Shown here one piece after another: positions 9,559-19,527 of a stretch of DNA of 64,000 nt. How positions within the stretch are numbered: position 1 is the first letter of the stretch; each line of letters opens with the position of its first letter. A program made the position numbers and the translations under genes. This stretch comes from Bradyrhizobium nitroreducens. GTDB taxonomy: Bacteria > Pseudomonadota > Alphaproteobacteria > Rhizobiales > Xanthobacteraceae. Below the pieces are notes generated by a model, which saw nothing but the letters and a program-made list of their open reading frames with translations, had not been told where the DNA came from and searched no databases. The DNA lies in the NCBI RefSeq assembly GCF_002776695.1, contig NZ_LFJC01000003.1, positions 7,247,114 through 7,311,113 of the forward strand. The letters run 5' to 3'.

Positions 9559-11157
9559 CTACTTGTCGAGCCACACATCCTCGTAGCGAAAGCCGTTATA
9601 GGAGCTGTTCGACATGATCGTGACGCCCTTGACATAAGGCTGCCAGCAGGTGCCGGCCCGCGCATGGAAGATGATCGGACGGGCGACGTCCTCCTGCAGC
9701 TTCTTGTCGATCTCCCACACCAGCGGTTTGCGCTTGGCGATGTCGGTCTCCTGCGACTGCACGTCGAACAGCTTCTCGATCTCCTTGTTGCAGTAATTGG
9801 TGTAGTTCCGTTCCGAGCCGCAGGAATAGTTCTCGTAGAAGGACTGGTCGGGGTCGTCGACGGAATTGCCGGTCAGGTTGAGGCCGAGCATGTAGTCCTT
9901 GCGCGCGACCTTCGGGAACCAGTTCGCGGTCTCCACGACGTCGAGCTCGCCGTCGATATAGATGCTCTTGAGCTGGTCGATCAGGATCACGGCAGGGTCG
10001 CGATACTCCGCGATGTTGCGCGTCGAGACTTTCACCGCCAGATGCTTGTCGGGGCCGTAGCCCGCCTTCTGCATCAGCTTCTTCGCCTCCTCGCGGTTCG
10101 CATTCAGGTTCGGGCCGTAGCCCGGAATGGTCTCGAGCTTGTCCTTGGGCATGCCCCAGATGCCCTGAGGCGGCGGCAGCATGGTGCCGCCGATATCGGC
10201 CTGGCCTTCGAACAGGATGTCGACGAAGGCCTTGCGGTCGAGTGCCATTGCCATCGCCCGGCGGATATCGATGTTGTCGAACGGCGCGGAGCTCGAATTG
10301 ACGATGATGTTGGTCGACACGTTGGTCGGCTCGACGACGCAGGTCGCGTTCGGCGCCTGCGACTTGATGTCCTTCAGGAGCGGGATCGTGATGTGCGTCG
10401 GGAAGGTCATGTCGAACTTGCCGGCGACGAAGGCGAGGATCGCGGTCGAGCGGTTCGGAATGATCGTGTACTCGATGCCGTCGAGATGGGGCAGGCCCTT
10501 CTTCCAATAGTCGGGATTCCGCGTCAGCTTGATCGATTCATTGGCCTTGAACTCGACGAATTTGAAGGGGCCGGTCCCGATCGGATGGGTGCGCATGTCG
10601 GCCGGCGAGACGTGACAGGGATAGACCGGCGTATAGCCGGACGCGAGCATCGCCAGCAGCGAGGGCTGCGGCCGTTTCAGGTCGAAGGACACCTCGAAAT
10701 CGCCGTTCGTCGTGATCTCGTTGACTTCGCTGTACCAGGCCTTGCGTGGATTCTGCCGCAGCTTCTGCTGCGATTTGCCCATCAGGAGGTCGAAGGAGCA
10801 TTTGACGTCGGCCGAGGTGAACGGCTTGCCGTCGTGCCATTTGACGCCCTGGCGCAGCTTGAACGTCAGCTTCCTGTTGTCGCCGCTCCAGGACCAGCTT
10901 TCGGCCAGCTCGGGCCTGAGGGTGTCAGGACTGTTCTGCGCGATGTGCTGGTCGTAGATGACGAGATTGTTGAAGACCCCCATGAACGGCACGTTGACCG
11001 AATAGGTGGCGCCTTCGAGGATCGACGCGTTGGCCGGACTGTCGCGGTGATACATTCGCAGGACGCCGCCCTGCTTGGGCTCGCCGGCGAGCGTGGCGGT
11101 TGAGGCCGTTAGCACAGATAGCGCCGCCATTGCGGCGAGCGCCCACACGCTCCGCAT
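9559..11157 (-). CDS. Peptide-type ABC transporter substrate-binding protein (SBP family 5)
   Basis: 532 residues with a Sec signal peptide (MRSVWALAAMAALSVLTAST, cleaved near ATLAGE). The family-5 fold is shown by LTFKLRQGVKWHDGKPFTSADVKCSFDLL in the N-terminal part and by the late region DDPDQSFYENYSCGSERNYTNYCNKEIE. It should deliver a peptide or similar ligand to the DppBC permease encoded downstream. The start ATG 11157 has GGGAGG six bases upstream; the ATG at 11163 abuts that site and is less likely. It is the first gene of the operon. Confidence 0.88.
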   Translation of the reverse strand: MRSVWALAAMAALSVLTASTATLAGEPKQGGVLRMYHRDSPANASILEGATYSVNVPFMGVFNNLVIYDQHIAQNSPDTLRPELAESWSWSGDNRKLTFKLRQGVKWHDGKPFTSADVKCSFDLLMGKSQQKLRQNPRKAWYSEVNEITTNGDFEVSFDLKRPQPSLLAMLASGYTPVYPCHVSPADMRTHPIGTGPFKFVEFKANESIKLTRNPDYWKKGLPHLDGIEYTIIPNRSTAILAFVAGKFDMTFPTHITIPLLKDIKSQAPNATCVVEPTNVSTNIIVNSSSAPFDNIDIRRAMAMALDRKAFVDILFEGQADIGGTMLPPPQGIWGMPKDKLETIPGYGPNLNANREEAKKLMQKAGYGPDKHLAVKVSTRNIAEYRDPAVILIDQLKSIYIDGELDVVETANWFPKVARKDYMLGLNLTGNSVDDPDQSFYENYSCGSERNYTNYCNKEIEKLFDVQSQETDIAKRKPLVWEIDKKLQEDVARPIIFHARAGTCWQPYVKGVTIMSNSSYNGFRYEDVWLDK

Positions 11158-11571
11158 GCTCATCCTCCCTGGACATCGGCTTTTGCAGCCTGTTTGAGCT
11201 GACGATAGCACGCAAGTCAGGGGAGGCAACCCCGGTAAGGTCGCATGCAGCCTCGACAATTCGGATGACGCAAGGCCGCAAGTCTTTCATCGTCTCCCAA
11301 TGTGAGAGTGCAGGTGCGAAGAGATGGTTCCTGGCATCGATGTTGCGCGCAGTCGCGCCGAAAATTTCCGCCGTCGTCCCGGACAAGCGCGCCTGAAGCG
11401 CGCGCAGATCCGGGATCCATAGCCACAGGAAGGAGTTTTGCGAAGTCTCGGAGTTGTCTGCTCGCGCGATAACCACTTCCTGTGGTTATGGATCCCGGGT
11501 TCGCGACTTCGTCGCGCCCCGGGATGACACCTTTTGTATGGAGGCATCTCGCGCGACTGGACGGACGCCCC
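11158..11571. other. Intergenic region between two minus-strand operons
   Basis: About 410 bp without a supported gene. The left 200 bp should hold the promoter of the importer operon, but I could not pick out a clear -35/-10 pair. The right part is a long palindromic repeat (11372-11530). Confidence 0.5.
11372..11530. repeat. Long palindromic repeat, family A (GTCGTCCCGGACAAGC type)
   Basis: Begins CGTCGTCCCGGACAAGCGCG and closes with CGCGCCCCGGGATGACAC. An inner pair GGATCCATAGCCACAGGAAG / CTTCCTGTGGTTATGGATCC can form a long hairpin. Related copies are at 19246-19399, 20755-20828, 28901-29072 and 53535-53688. Confidence 0.8.
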
Positions 11572-13122
11572 TCACACGATCCGCGACGCCTTGTTGCCCC
11601 AGTACCGGTCCCGCAGCAGGCGCTTGTACAGCTTCCCCGTCGGCAGCCGAGGCAACTCCTTCTCGAAATCGACCGAGCGCGGCACCTTCTGCCGCGCCAG
11701 CGATTTGGCGCAGAACGCGATCAGCTCCTCGGCGAGCGCCGCGTCCGGCACGACGCCGGGCATCGGTTGCACCACCGCCTTCACCTCCTCGCCGAGATCG
11801 GCATTGGGCACGCCGAACACGGCGGCGTCGGCCACCTTCGGATGGGTGATCAGGAGATTCTCGCATTCCTGCGGATAGATGTTCACGCCGCCGGAGATGA
11901 TCATGAAGGTCGCGCGGTCGGTGAGGTACAGGAAGCGGTCGGCATCGACATAGCCGACATCGCCGACGGTGCTCATGCTGCCGTCGGCCGAGCGCGCTTC
12001 CTTGGTCTTCTCCGGGTCGTTGAAATATTCGAAGGGCGAGCCCGTCTTGAACCAGACCTGACCGGGCGTGCCGATCGGGCATTCCTTCATGTTCTCGTCG
12101 AGAATGTGGAGGTCGCCGAGCAGAACCTTGCCGACGGTGCCGCGGTGGCTCAGCCATTCCTCGCTGTTGCAGGCGGTGAAGCCGAGGCCTTCGGTGGCGC
12201 CGTAATATTCGTGAATGATCGGCCCCCACCATTTGATCATGTCGTCCTTGACCAGGGCCGGGCAGGGCGCGGCGGCGTGGATCGCGATCTCCAGCGACGA
12301 CAGGTCGTAGCGCTTGCGGACCTCTTCCGGCAGCTTCAGCATGCGCGAGAACATCGTCGGCACCAGCTGGGTGTGCGTGATGCCCCAGCGCTGAACCAGC
12401 TCGAGGTAACGCTCGGGATCGAAACTCTCCATGATGATCACGGTGCCGCCCATGCGGATCGTGAGGTTCACGGCGGCTTGCGGCGCGGAGTGATAGAGCG
12501 GGGCCGGCGAGAGGTAGACCATGCCCTCGCGGTAGTGCCAGAGCTTGGTCAGGAAATCGAACAGCGGCAGATTGTGCTTCGGCGGCTCCTCCGGCAGCGG
12601 ACGCAGAATGCCTTTCGGCCGCCCTGTCGTGCCTGACGAATAGAGCATGGCGGTGCCGAGCCATTCGTCGGCGATCGGTGTCGCCGGCATGTCCGCGGTC
12701 ACGTCCGCAAGGCCGACGATGCGCTCGCTCTCGCCGGGGCCGTCGGCGACGATGCAGAGCCTGATGTCGGGACAAGCCTGGATCGCCTCGCGGGCGATGT
12801 CGAGCTTCGCCACCGACGTGATCAAGATCTTTGATTGGCTGTTGACGAGCAGATAGGCGAGCTCGCCCGGCGTCAGGAAGGAGTTGATGCAGGTGTAATA
12901 CAGTCCGGAGCGCTCGCCCGCGCCGCAGGCCTCGAGGTAGCGCGAATTGTTCTCCATGAAGATCGAGTAATGGTCGAGCCGCTTCAGGCCGTGCTTGCGG
13001 AAGAGATGGGCCAGCCGGTTGCTGCGCGCTTCGAGCTCGCGATAGGTGACGGCCTCGCCGGTCGAGGCCATGATGAAGGCGGGCTGCAGCGGGCGCAGGC
13101 GGGCTTGGTGACCTGTGTACAT
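11572..13122 (-). CDS. AMP-dependent acyl-CoA synthetase/ligase
   Basis: 516 residues of the adenylate-forming (ANL) family. The P-loop MLYSSGTTGRPKGI lies near residue 165, the A5 motif is YYGATEG, the hinge region is GDVGYVDADRFLYLTDR, and the catalytic-lysine motif PTGKLYKR is at the C-terminus. It would activate a carboxylic acid to acyl-AMP and then acyl-CoA. The start MYTGHQ lies 17 bases after the alcohol dehydrogenase stop, so the two genes are probably co-transcribed and may process one carbon skeleton (alcohol or keto acid, then CoA ester). The substrate is not predictable from motifs alone. Confidence 0.9.
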   Translation of the reverse strand: MYTGHQARLRPLQPAFIMASTGEAVTYRELEARSNRLAHLFRKHGLKRLDHYSIFMENNSRYLEACGAGERSGLYYTCINSFLTPGELAYLLVNSQSKILITSVAKLDIAREAIQACPDIRLCIVADGPGESERIVGLADVTADMPATPIADEWLGTAMLYSSGTTGRPKGILRPLPEEPPKHNLPLFDFLTKLWHYREGMVYLSPAPLYHSAPQAAVNLTIRMGGTVIIMESFDPERYLELVQRWGITHTQLVPTMFSRMLKLPEEVRKRYDLSSLEIAIHAAAPCPALVKDDMIKWWGPIIHEYYGATEGLGFTACNSEEWLSHRGTVGKVLLGDLHILDENMKECPIGTPGQVWFKTGSPFEYFNDPEKTKEARSADGSMSTVGDVGYVDADRFLYLTDRATFMIISGGVNIYPQECENLLITHPKVADAAVFGVPNADLGEEVKAVVQPMPGVVPDAALAEELIAFCAKSLARQKVPRSVDFEKELPRLPTGKLYKRLLRDRYWGNKASRIV

Positions 13123-13139
13123 CTATCCTCCGGCTTGGA

Positions 13140-14294
13140 TCATGCGGCGAGAAGCAGGATTTCGCGCAAATCGGCAGGACCTTCGATCTTGCGCGGATTG
13201 CGCGGAATCCAGTTCGTGCGCATCGCCTGCTCGGCGATGTCGTCGAAATGCTCGGGCGCCACATGCACCTCGCGAAGGCTGCGCGGCATGCCGAGCGCGC
13301 GGATGAAGGCATCGAGCACGTCGGCGGCGGCGTGGCCGGGATAGCCCATCGCGGCGGCGACGATCATCTGCCGCTCCGCGTTGTCGCGCGCATTCCAGCG
13401 CATCACCGCCGGCAGCATGACGCAGGAGGTGTAGCCGTGCGGCACGTCGAAGCCTGCGCCCAGCACATAGCCGATGCCGTGGCTCGCGCCCATCGGCACG
13501 CCGGCTGAAAGCGCACCCATCGACAGCCAGGTGCCGATCTGCGCGTCCATCCGCGCGTCGAGATCGGCAGGGTCCGCCTTCACCCGCGGCAGCGCGTCGG
13601 CGAGCATGGCGAGGCCCTTCACCGATTGCGCGTCGGCATAGGGATGGGTCTCACGCGAGCAGATCGCCTCGACGCAATGGTCGACGGCGCGGATGCCGGT
13701 CGACAGGAACAGCCATTCCGGCGTGTGCACGGTGATGGCGGGATCGAGGATGGTCGCGCGCGGGACGCTGAGCGGGTGCCGCAGCATCTGCTTCACATGC
13801 GCGCTGCGGTCGGTGACGCCGGCAATCGCGCTGAACTCGCCGCCGGCGATCGTGGTGGGCACGCTGACCTGCCGCACCGTCGGCGCAATCATCTCGGGCG
13901 CGACGCCCTTATGCACGCGGATGCGGTCGATGCCGTCGATCGTGTCGATGCCGTTGGCGAGACAGAGTTGCACCGCCTTGGCGCCGTCGGTGATCGAGCC
14001 GCCGCCGACGGTGACGATCAGGTCGGCAGCCGCTTCACGGGCCGCATTTGTTGCCGCGATCACCGCCTCGCGCGGCGTATGCGCCGGCATGGCGTCGAAC
14101 AGGCCGGCGCAGCGGGAGCCCAATGCTTGTGTGATCTTCCCGATCTCGTCGGTCTGCCGGTTGAGCGTGCCCGACACCATCAGGAAGGCGCGGCGCGCTC
14201 CCAGCCGGTCCATCTGCGCGACGATGGCGCCTGCTGCAGGATGGCCGAACACGACCTCCTCGATCGCGCCGAAAACGACACGTCCCTGGTGCAC
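13140..14294 (-). CDS. Iron-containing alcohol dehydrogenase / maleylacetate reductase-like
   Basis: 384 residues of the Fe-ADH family. The NAD-binding loop is TVGGGSITDGAKAVQL, and metal and active-site His residues lie in GIRAVDHCVEAI, GASHGIGYVLG and DVPHGYTSCVMLPAVMRWN. The start is GTG 14294, selected for GGGAGGA five bases upstream; the longer frame to 14363 has no comparable site. It is likely an NAD(P)H-linked reductase or dehydrogenase of an aromatic or short-chain intermediate, co-transcribed with the following acyl-CoA synthetase. Alcohol dehydrogenase and maleylacetate reductase cannot be separated by eye. Confidence 0.85.
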   Translation of the reverse strand: MHQGRVVFGAIEEVVFGHPAAGAIVAQMDRLGARRAFLMVSGTLNRQTDEIGKITQALGSRCAGLFDAMPAHTPREAVIAATNAAREAAADLIVTVGGGSITDGAKAVQLCLANGIDTIDGIDRIRVHKGVAPEMIAPTVRQVSVPTTIAGGEFSAIAGVTDRSAHVKQMLRHPLSVPRATILDPAITVHTPEWLFLSTGIRAVDHCVEAICSRETHPYADAQSVKGLAMLADALPRVKADPADLDARMDAQIGTWLSMGALSAGVPMGASHGIGYVLGAGFDVPHGYTSCVMLPAVMRWNARDNAERQMIVAAAMGYPGHAAADVLDAFIRALGMPRSLREVHVAPEHFDDIAEQAMRTNWIPRNPRKIEGPADLREILLLAA

Positions 14295-14386
14295 GCCTGT
14301 CCTCCCGGACAATTCGTCTTGTTTTTGTGGAGGTAATCTAGCCGAGCCGCCGGCCTCCGTCATGCGCGAAGACGCTGGCCCTTCTT

Positions 14387-14582
14387 TACCCTCCCCTGGA
14401 GGGGGAGGGTCGGCTCACATTGAGCGCAGCGAGATGTGAGACGGGGTGGGGTGACGGTCTCTCCACGTCCAACAGTGCCCGTGTGGAGAGATCACCCCAC
14501 CCCGCATCGCATTCCGCTGGGCTCCATGCGCTGCGACCCACGGGCGAGCTATGCTCGTCCCGGACCCCTCCAGGGGAGGGTG
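14387..14582. repeat. Long palindromic repeat, family D (TACCCTCCCCTGGAGG type)
   Basis: A ~195-bp inverted repeat: left arm TACCCTCCCCTGGAGGGGGA, right arm CCCCTCCAGGGGAGGGTGA, with inner complementary blocks GGGGTGGGGTGA and TCACCCCACCCC. A close relative lies at 26957-27117. It occupies most of the 540-bp gap between the alcohol dehydrogenase and the RND operon; the rest (14583-14836) shows no supported gene. Confidence 0.8.
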
Positions 14583-14836
14583 ACACCGATCGCGCCGCAG
14601 ACATCTTGCCCTTCCCAATTTCACGAGCCCGGCGAATAACGCCCTTGGCAATCCGCCGGCTCATCGTCCCGTGCGAAGCCGGCCATCTCGCTGTCAACCC
14701 GTCATCCGGCCAGGGCGTCTGTCCAGGCATTGCGCGCATCGCGGTCTTGAAGAGTTCATCCTGGCCACCCATCTTGTGGCGCCCGCAGGTAGAGACGTAC
14801 CCTGCGTTTTCTGCGGCTTTTATGCGAGGACCTGGG

Positions 14837-16042
14837 ATGAGCGGACCGGATCGAAGCGAGCGGTTTGTCAAAAGGCACGATTTCCTTCTGACTCGATTGA
14901 GTGCAACCGCCGCGCTGCTTGGTGCGGCATTCGCCCTCACCGGTTGCGACAAGCCGGCCTCGCAAGCAGCGGCTCCGCCGCCGGCGCCGGTGACGGTGGC
15001 CCAGCCGGTCAAGCGCACCGTCACCGATTGGGACGAGTTCACCGGACGTTTCGAGGCGGTCGAGGAGGTGCAGGTGCGCCCGCGCGTCGGCGGCTTCGTC
15101 AACTCGGTCGAATTCCAGGACGGCGCCATCGTGCATCAGGGCGACCTGCTTTACGTGATCGACCCGCGCCCGTTCGAGGCGGTGGCGACGCAGGCGGAGG
15201 GCCAGCTGTCGGATGCGCGGGCCAAGGTGGAGCTGGCCAAGCGCGAGCTCGATCGCGGCCTCAGCCTGGTGCAGACCAGCGCCGTCTCCGAGCAGGTGGT
15301 CGATCAGCGGCGTCAGGCCCTGCAGGCAGCGCACGCCGCCGAGATGCAGGCCGAAGGCGCGCTGAAGGTGGCTCGCCTCAACATCGAATTCACGCATGTG
15401 ACGGCGCCGCTGACGGGCCGCGTCAGCCGCCATCTCGTCAGTCCCGGCAATCTCGTGCAGGGCAGCGATACCGGCACGTCGACGCTGCTGACCTCGATCG
15501 TCACGCTGGATCCGATCTACGTCTATTTCGACATGGATGAGGCCACCTTCATCAAATACAGCAAGCTGTGGTTCGAGGGGCGGCGCCCGAGTTCGCGCGA
15601 CACCGCGAACCCGGTACAGGTGACGCTCGCCGGTGAGACCAAGCCGTCGCATGAAGGCACCATCAACTTCCTGGACAACCGCCTCGACGTCTCGACCGGC
15701 ACGCTGCGCAGCCGCGCGGTGATCAAGAACACCGATCTGTCGATCCTGCCCGGCCAGTTCGGCCGCGTCAGGCTGATCGGCAGCGCGCCCTATGAAGCAC
15801 TGCTGATTCCGGACGTCGCCGTCGCGACCGACCAGTCCCGCAAGATCGTGTTCGTGGTGAAGCCCGACGACACCGTCGAGGCGCGTCCCGTGGTGCTTGG
15901 CCCGCTGGACGACGGCTTGCGCGTGATCCGCGACGGGTTGAAGGCGGAGGACCGCGTCATCGTCAACGGCATCCAGCGTGCCCGTGTCGGTGCCAAGGTC
16001 GCGCCGAAGACCGCGCAAGCTCCAGCCGGTGGCAAGTCATGA
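14837..16042 (+). CDS. RND efflux periplasmic adaptor lipoprotein (HlyD/AcrA family)
   Basis: 401 residues. The N-terminus has a hydrophobic stretch ending in a lipobox (AFALTGC), so it is probably a lipid-anchored periplasmic adaptor. Barrel-sandwich halves (EVQVRPRVGGFVNSVEFQDG and LNIEFTHVTAPLTGRVSRHL) flank an alpha-helical hairpin (about 105-170), then beta-barrel and membrane-proximal domains. It links the inner-membrane RND pump encoded next (ATGA overlap) to an outer-membrane channel. ATG 14837 has GAGGA six bases upstream. No outer-membrane factor or regulator gene is adjacent. Confidence 0.9.
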   Translation: MSGPDRSERFVKRHDFLLTRLSATAALLGAAFALTGCDKPASQAAAPPPAPVTVAQPVKRTVTDWDEFTGRFEAVEEVQVRPRVGGFVNSVEFQDGAIVHQGDLLYVIDPRPFEAVATQAEGQLSDARAKVELAKRELDRGLSLVQTSAVSEQVVDQRRQALQAAHAAEMQAEGALKVARLNIEFTHVTAPLTGRVSRHLVSPGNLVQGSDTGTSTLLTSIVTLDPIYVYFDMDEATFIKYSKLWFEGRRPSSRDTANPVQVTLAGETKPSHEGTINFLDNRLDVSTGTLRSRAVIKNTDLSILPGQFGRVRLIGSAPYEALLIPDVAVATDQSRKIVFVVKPDDTVEARPVVLGPLDDGLRVIRDGLKAEDRVIVNGIQRARVGAKVAPKTAQAPAGGKS

Positions 16043-19000
16043 ATCTCGGCCGTCTCTCCATCAACCAGCCCATCCTGGCGATGGTGCTGTCGATCGTGCT
16101 GTTGATCGTCGGCGCGCTCGCCTACACCACGCTGCCGGTGTCCGAATATCCGCAAGTGGTGCCGCCGACCGTCGTCGTCACCACGCAATATCCCGGCGCT
16201 TCCGCGCAGACCGTCTCCGACACGGTGGCAGCTCCGATCGAGCAGGAGATCAACGGCGTCGAGGACATGCTGTATCTCTACAGCCAGGCGACCTCGAACG
16301 GCCAGCTCACCATCACCGTCACCTTCAAGCTCGGCACCGATCTCGACAAGGCCCAGGTGCTGGTGCAGAACCGCGTCGCGATCGCGCAGCCGCGCCTGCC
16401 CGAGGAGGTCCAGCGCAACGGCGTCACCACGCGCAAGAACTCGCCCGACATCCTGATGGTCGTGTTCATGCTGTCGCCCGACGACACCTTCGACCAGCTC
16501 TACATCTCCAACTACGCGCTGCTCCAGGTCCGCGACCAGCTGCTGCGTCTCGACGGCGTCGGCGACATCCAGATGTTCGGCGCGCGCGATTACTCAATGA
16601 GGCTGTGGCTCGATCCCGATCGGATCGCCAATCTCGGCCTGACCTCGGCCGAGGTGCTGGCGGCGATCCGCGCCCAGAACGTGCAGATCGCCGGCGGCCA
16701 GATCGCCGAGCCGCCGATCGCCGATCGCGCCTTCCAGCCCAACCTCACCTTCACCGGCCGTCTGAAGGACCAGAAGCAGTTCGAAGACATCCTGATCAAG
16801 GCCGGCTCCGACGGCCGCACGGTGCGGCTGCGCGACGTCGCACGCATCGAGCTCGGCGCGCTCTCCTACTCCACCAACAGCTTCCTGTTGCGCAAATCCG
16901 CGGTTGCCATGCTGGTGACGCAGCGGCCCGGCTCCAACGCGCTCGCCACCGCCAAGAACATCACCGACACCATGACGAGGTTGAAGGAGAGTTTTCCGAA
17001 GGGCCTCGACTACAATATCGGCTATAATCCCACCGAGTTCATCGCCCAGTCCGTCCACGAGCTGATCAAGACCATCTATGAGGCCATGCTGCTCGTGGTC
17101 ATCGTCGTGCTGGTCTTCCTGCAGGGATGGCGGCCCGCGATCATTCCGATCATCGCGATCCCGGTGTCGCTGGTCGGCACCTTTGCGGTGATGGCGGCGC
17201 TGGGCTTCTCCATCAACAATCTCACGCTGTTCGGTCTCGTGCTCGCCGTCGGCATCGTGGTCGACGACGCCATCGTGGTGGTCGAGAATGTCGAACGGCA
17301 TCTCGAGCACGGCCTAAGCCGGCGCGACGCGGCGCTGAAGACGATGGAGGAGGTCGGCGGCGCGCTGGTCTCGATCGCGCTGGTGCTCTGCGCGGTGTTC
17401 GTGCCGACCGCTTTCCTCGGCGGCATCTCCGGGCAGTTCTTCCAGCAATTCGCCGTCACCATTGCCGTCGCGACCGCGATCTCCTGCTTCTGCTCGCTGA
17501 CGCTGTCGCCGGCCTTGGCCTCGCAGATCCTCACGCCGCACGCGGAGAAGCGGCCGCCGGCCGCCTGGAACGTCATCGCGCGGGCGTGGGGTGCCTTCAC
17601 CGGCGTGTTCAACCGTGTGTTCGACCGGCTGGCGCACGGCTATGCCGGTCTTGCCAATCTCGTCATTCGGCATTCGGTGGTGATGATCCTGATCTACGTC
17701 GTGCTGATCGGCAGTGCCGGCTGGCTGATCGCGACCACGTCGCAAGGCTTCATTCCGGCGCAGGATCGCGGCTACGTCATCGTCTCCGCGCAACTGCCCG
17801 GCGCGGCCTCGCTGGCGCGCACCACCGAGGTCGTGCGCGAGATCGAGCGGATCGCGCTGGATACGCCCGGCATCATCCGCGTCGCTGCCTTTGCCGGCTT
17901 CTCCGGCGCCACCCGCACCCAGGCCGGCAATGCGGCCGCGCTATTCCCGGTGTTCGACGAGCCCGAGGCCCGGATCAAGAAAGGGCTCACGGCGAATGCG
18001 ATCACGGCCGAGCTGCGCAAGCGCCTGTCCGCGATCCAGGGCGCCTTCATCATCGTGATCCCGCCGCCGGCCGTGCCGGGCATCGGCACCGGCGGCGGCT
18101 TCACCATCCGCATCCAGGACCGCCAGGGCCGCGGACCGGAGATGCTCGCCGCAGCCACCGACGAGCTTGTCGCCGCGGCGCGCAGATCGCCCTCGCTGCT
18201 CGCTCCCACGGTGTTCTCGCCGTTCTCGGCCAACACGCCGCAGCTGTTCGTCGACATCGACCGCACCAAGGCGCAAAAGCTCGGTGTGCCCATCTCGGGC
18301 ATCAACGACACGATCCAGACCTATTTCGGATCGACCTATGTCAACGACTTCAACCTGTTCGGGCGCACCTACCACGTCACGGCTCAGGCCGATTTCCCGT
18401 TCCGGAAAGAGCCGAGCGACCTCGCGCGCCTGCGCACGCGAAACGCCGCGGGCGACATGGTGATGCTCGGCAGCGTGGTCGAGTTCAGGGATGTCTCTGG
18501 TCCCGACCGCGTCGCGCGCTACAATCTCTATGCCGCGTCCGAGCTCCAGGGCGAGCCGGCACCGGGCACCAGCTCGACCACGGCGCTCAACGCCATCAAG
18601 AAGCTGGCGGACGACACCCTGCCGAGCGGCTTCACCTTCGAATGGACCGATCTGTCCTATCAGCAGATCACCGGCGGCAATGCGGGCCTCTACGTGTTCC
18701 CGATCTGCGTGCTGTTCGTCTATCTCGTGCTCGCCGCGCAATATGGCAGCTGGACCCTGCCATTCGCGGTGATCCTGATCGTGCCGATGTGCCTGCTCGC
18801 TGCCACCATCGGCGTGCGCATCATGGGGCAGGACGTCAACATCCTCACCCAGATCGGCTTCGTCGTGCTGGTGGGGCTGGCGGCCAAGAACGCGATCCTG
18901 ATCGTCGAGTTCGCGCGCGACATCGAGAACGAGGGCAAGCCGCGGCTGGAGGCCGTGATCGACGCCTGCCGGCTGCGCCTGCGGCCGATCCTGATGACGT

Positions 19001-19206
19001 CCTTCGCCTTCATCCTCGGTGTCTTGCCATTGGTGATCTCGTCGGGCTCCGGCTCGGAGATGCGGCAGGCCGTCGGCGTCGCCGTGTTCTTCGGCATGAT
19101 CGGCGTGACGCTGTTCGGACTTCTGTTCACGCCGATCTTCTACGTGGTGGTGCGGAACCTGGCGGAAGGGCGGAACGAGGGGAAGAAGCCGGCGGTGGTG
19201 GCCTGA
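16039..19206 (+). CDS. RND multidrug efflux permease (AcrB/MexF family)
   Basis: 1055 residues, the normal length for HAE1-type pumps. The N-terminal helix and porter start (INQPILAMVLSIVLLIVGALA), the TM4 proton-relay pair in GIVVDDAIVVVENVERHLE, and the mirrored second-half helices (QIGFVVLVGLAAKNAILIVEFAR) are visible. It exports amphiphilic compounds using the proton gradient through the adaptor encoded upstream. The start overlaps the adaptor stop as ATGA. The domain set looks complete. Confidence 0.93.
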   Translation: MNLGRLSINQPILAMVLSIVLLIVGALAYTTLPVSEYPQVVPPTVVVTTQYPGASAQTVSDTVAAPIEQEINGVEDMLYLYSQATSNGQLTITVTFKLGTDLDKAQVLVQNRVAIAQPRLPEEVQRNGVTTRKNSPDILMVVFMLSPDDTFDQLYISNYALLQVRDQLLRLDGVGDIQMFGARDYSMRLWLDPDRIANLGLTSAEVLAAIRAQNVQIAGGQIAEPPIADRAFQPNLTFTGRLKDQKQFEDILIKAGSDGRTVRLRDVARIELGALSYSTNSFLLRKSAVAMLVTQRPGSNALATAKNITDTMTRLKESFPKGLDYNIGYNPTEFIAQSVHELIKTIYEAMLLVVIVVLVFLQGWRPAIIPIIAIPVSLVGTFAVMAALGFSINNLTLFGLVLAVGIVVDDAIVVVENVERHLEHGLSRRDAALKTMEEVGGALVSIALVLCAVFVPTAFLGGISGQFFQQFAVTIAVATAISCFCSLTLSPALASQILTPHAEKRPPAAWNVIARAWGAFTGVFNRVFDRLAHGYAGLANLVIRHSVVMILIYVVLIGSAGWLIATTSQGFIPAQDRGYVIVSAQLPGAASLARTTEVVREIERIALDTPGIIRVAAFAGFSGATRTQAGNAAALFPVFDEPEARIKKGLTANAITAELRKRLSAIQGAFIIVIPPPAVPGIGTGGGFTIRIQDRQGRGPEMLAAATDELVAAARRSPSLLAPTVFSPFSANTPQLFVDIDRTKAQKLGVPISGINDTIQTYFGSTYVNDFNLFGRTYHVTAQADFPFRKEPSDLARLRTRNAAGDMVMLGSVVEFRDVSGPDRVARYNLYAASELQGEPAPGTSSTTALNAIKKLADDTLPSGFTFEWTDLSYQQITGGNAGLYVFPICVLFVYLVLAAQYGSWTLPFAVILIVPMCLLAATIGVRIMGQDVNILTQIGFVVLVGLAAKNAILIVEFARDIENEGKPRLEAVIDACRLRLRPILMTSFAFILGVLPLVISSGSGSEMRQAVGVAVFFGMIGVTLFGLLFTPIFYVVVRNLAEGRNEGKKPAVVA

Positions 19207-19527
19207 CGAGAGTCAGGTGGCCACCGGCCTATCGCCATCCTCGGTGTCGTCCCGGACAAGCGTCAGCGCAGATCCGGGACCCATAAACCCAGGGAGTGGT
19301 TTGGCGAAGAATGGCAACCACGAGTCTTCGCCTAACCAAGTCCTGTGGCTATGGATCCCGGATCTGCGCGCGCTTAAGGCGCGCTTGTCCGGGACGACAG
19401 CTCGTTTTGTCGCGCCATCCTCGGCACACCTCCATACTAACGACCAACCTGAAATGGATGGGCAGGCCCGGGGTTCTTCACTAATATCCGCGCGATTTCA
19501 AAACAGAACACTGCTGGGAGTTAACAG
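19207..19527. other. Intergenic region, mostly palindromic repeat
   Basis: 320 bp between the RND pump and an orphan binding-protein gene. 19246-19399 is a palindromic repeat that could end the efflux transcript. 19400-19527 should contain the promoter of the binding-protein gene; I saw no clear consensus boxes. Confidence 0.5.
19246..19399. repeat. Long palindromic repeat, family A
   Basis: Left end GTCGTCCCGGACAAGCGTC, right end GCGCTTGTCCGGGACGAC, with an inner pair GATCCGGGACCCATA / TATGGATCCCGGATC. Same family as 11372-11530. Confidence 0.8.

Noticed and set aside
14386..15129. Minus-strand frame of ~247 codons between the alcohol dehydrogenase and RND operons
   Set aside because: Runs through a family D palindrome and antisense to the adaptor gene; no plausible protein features.
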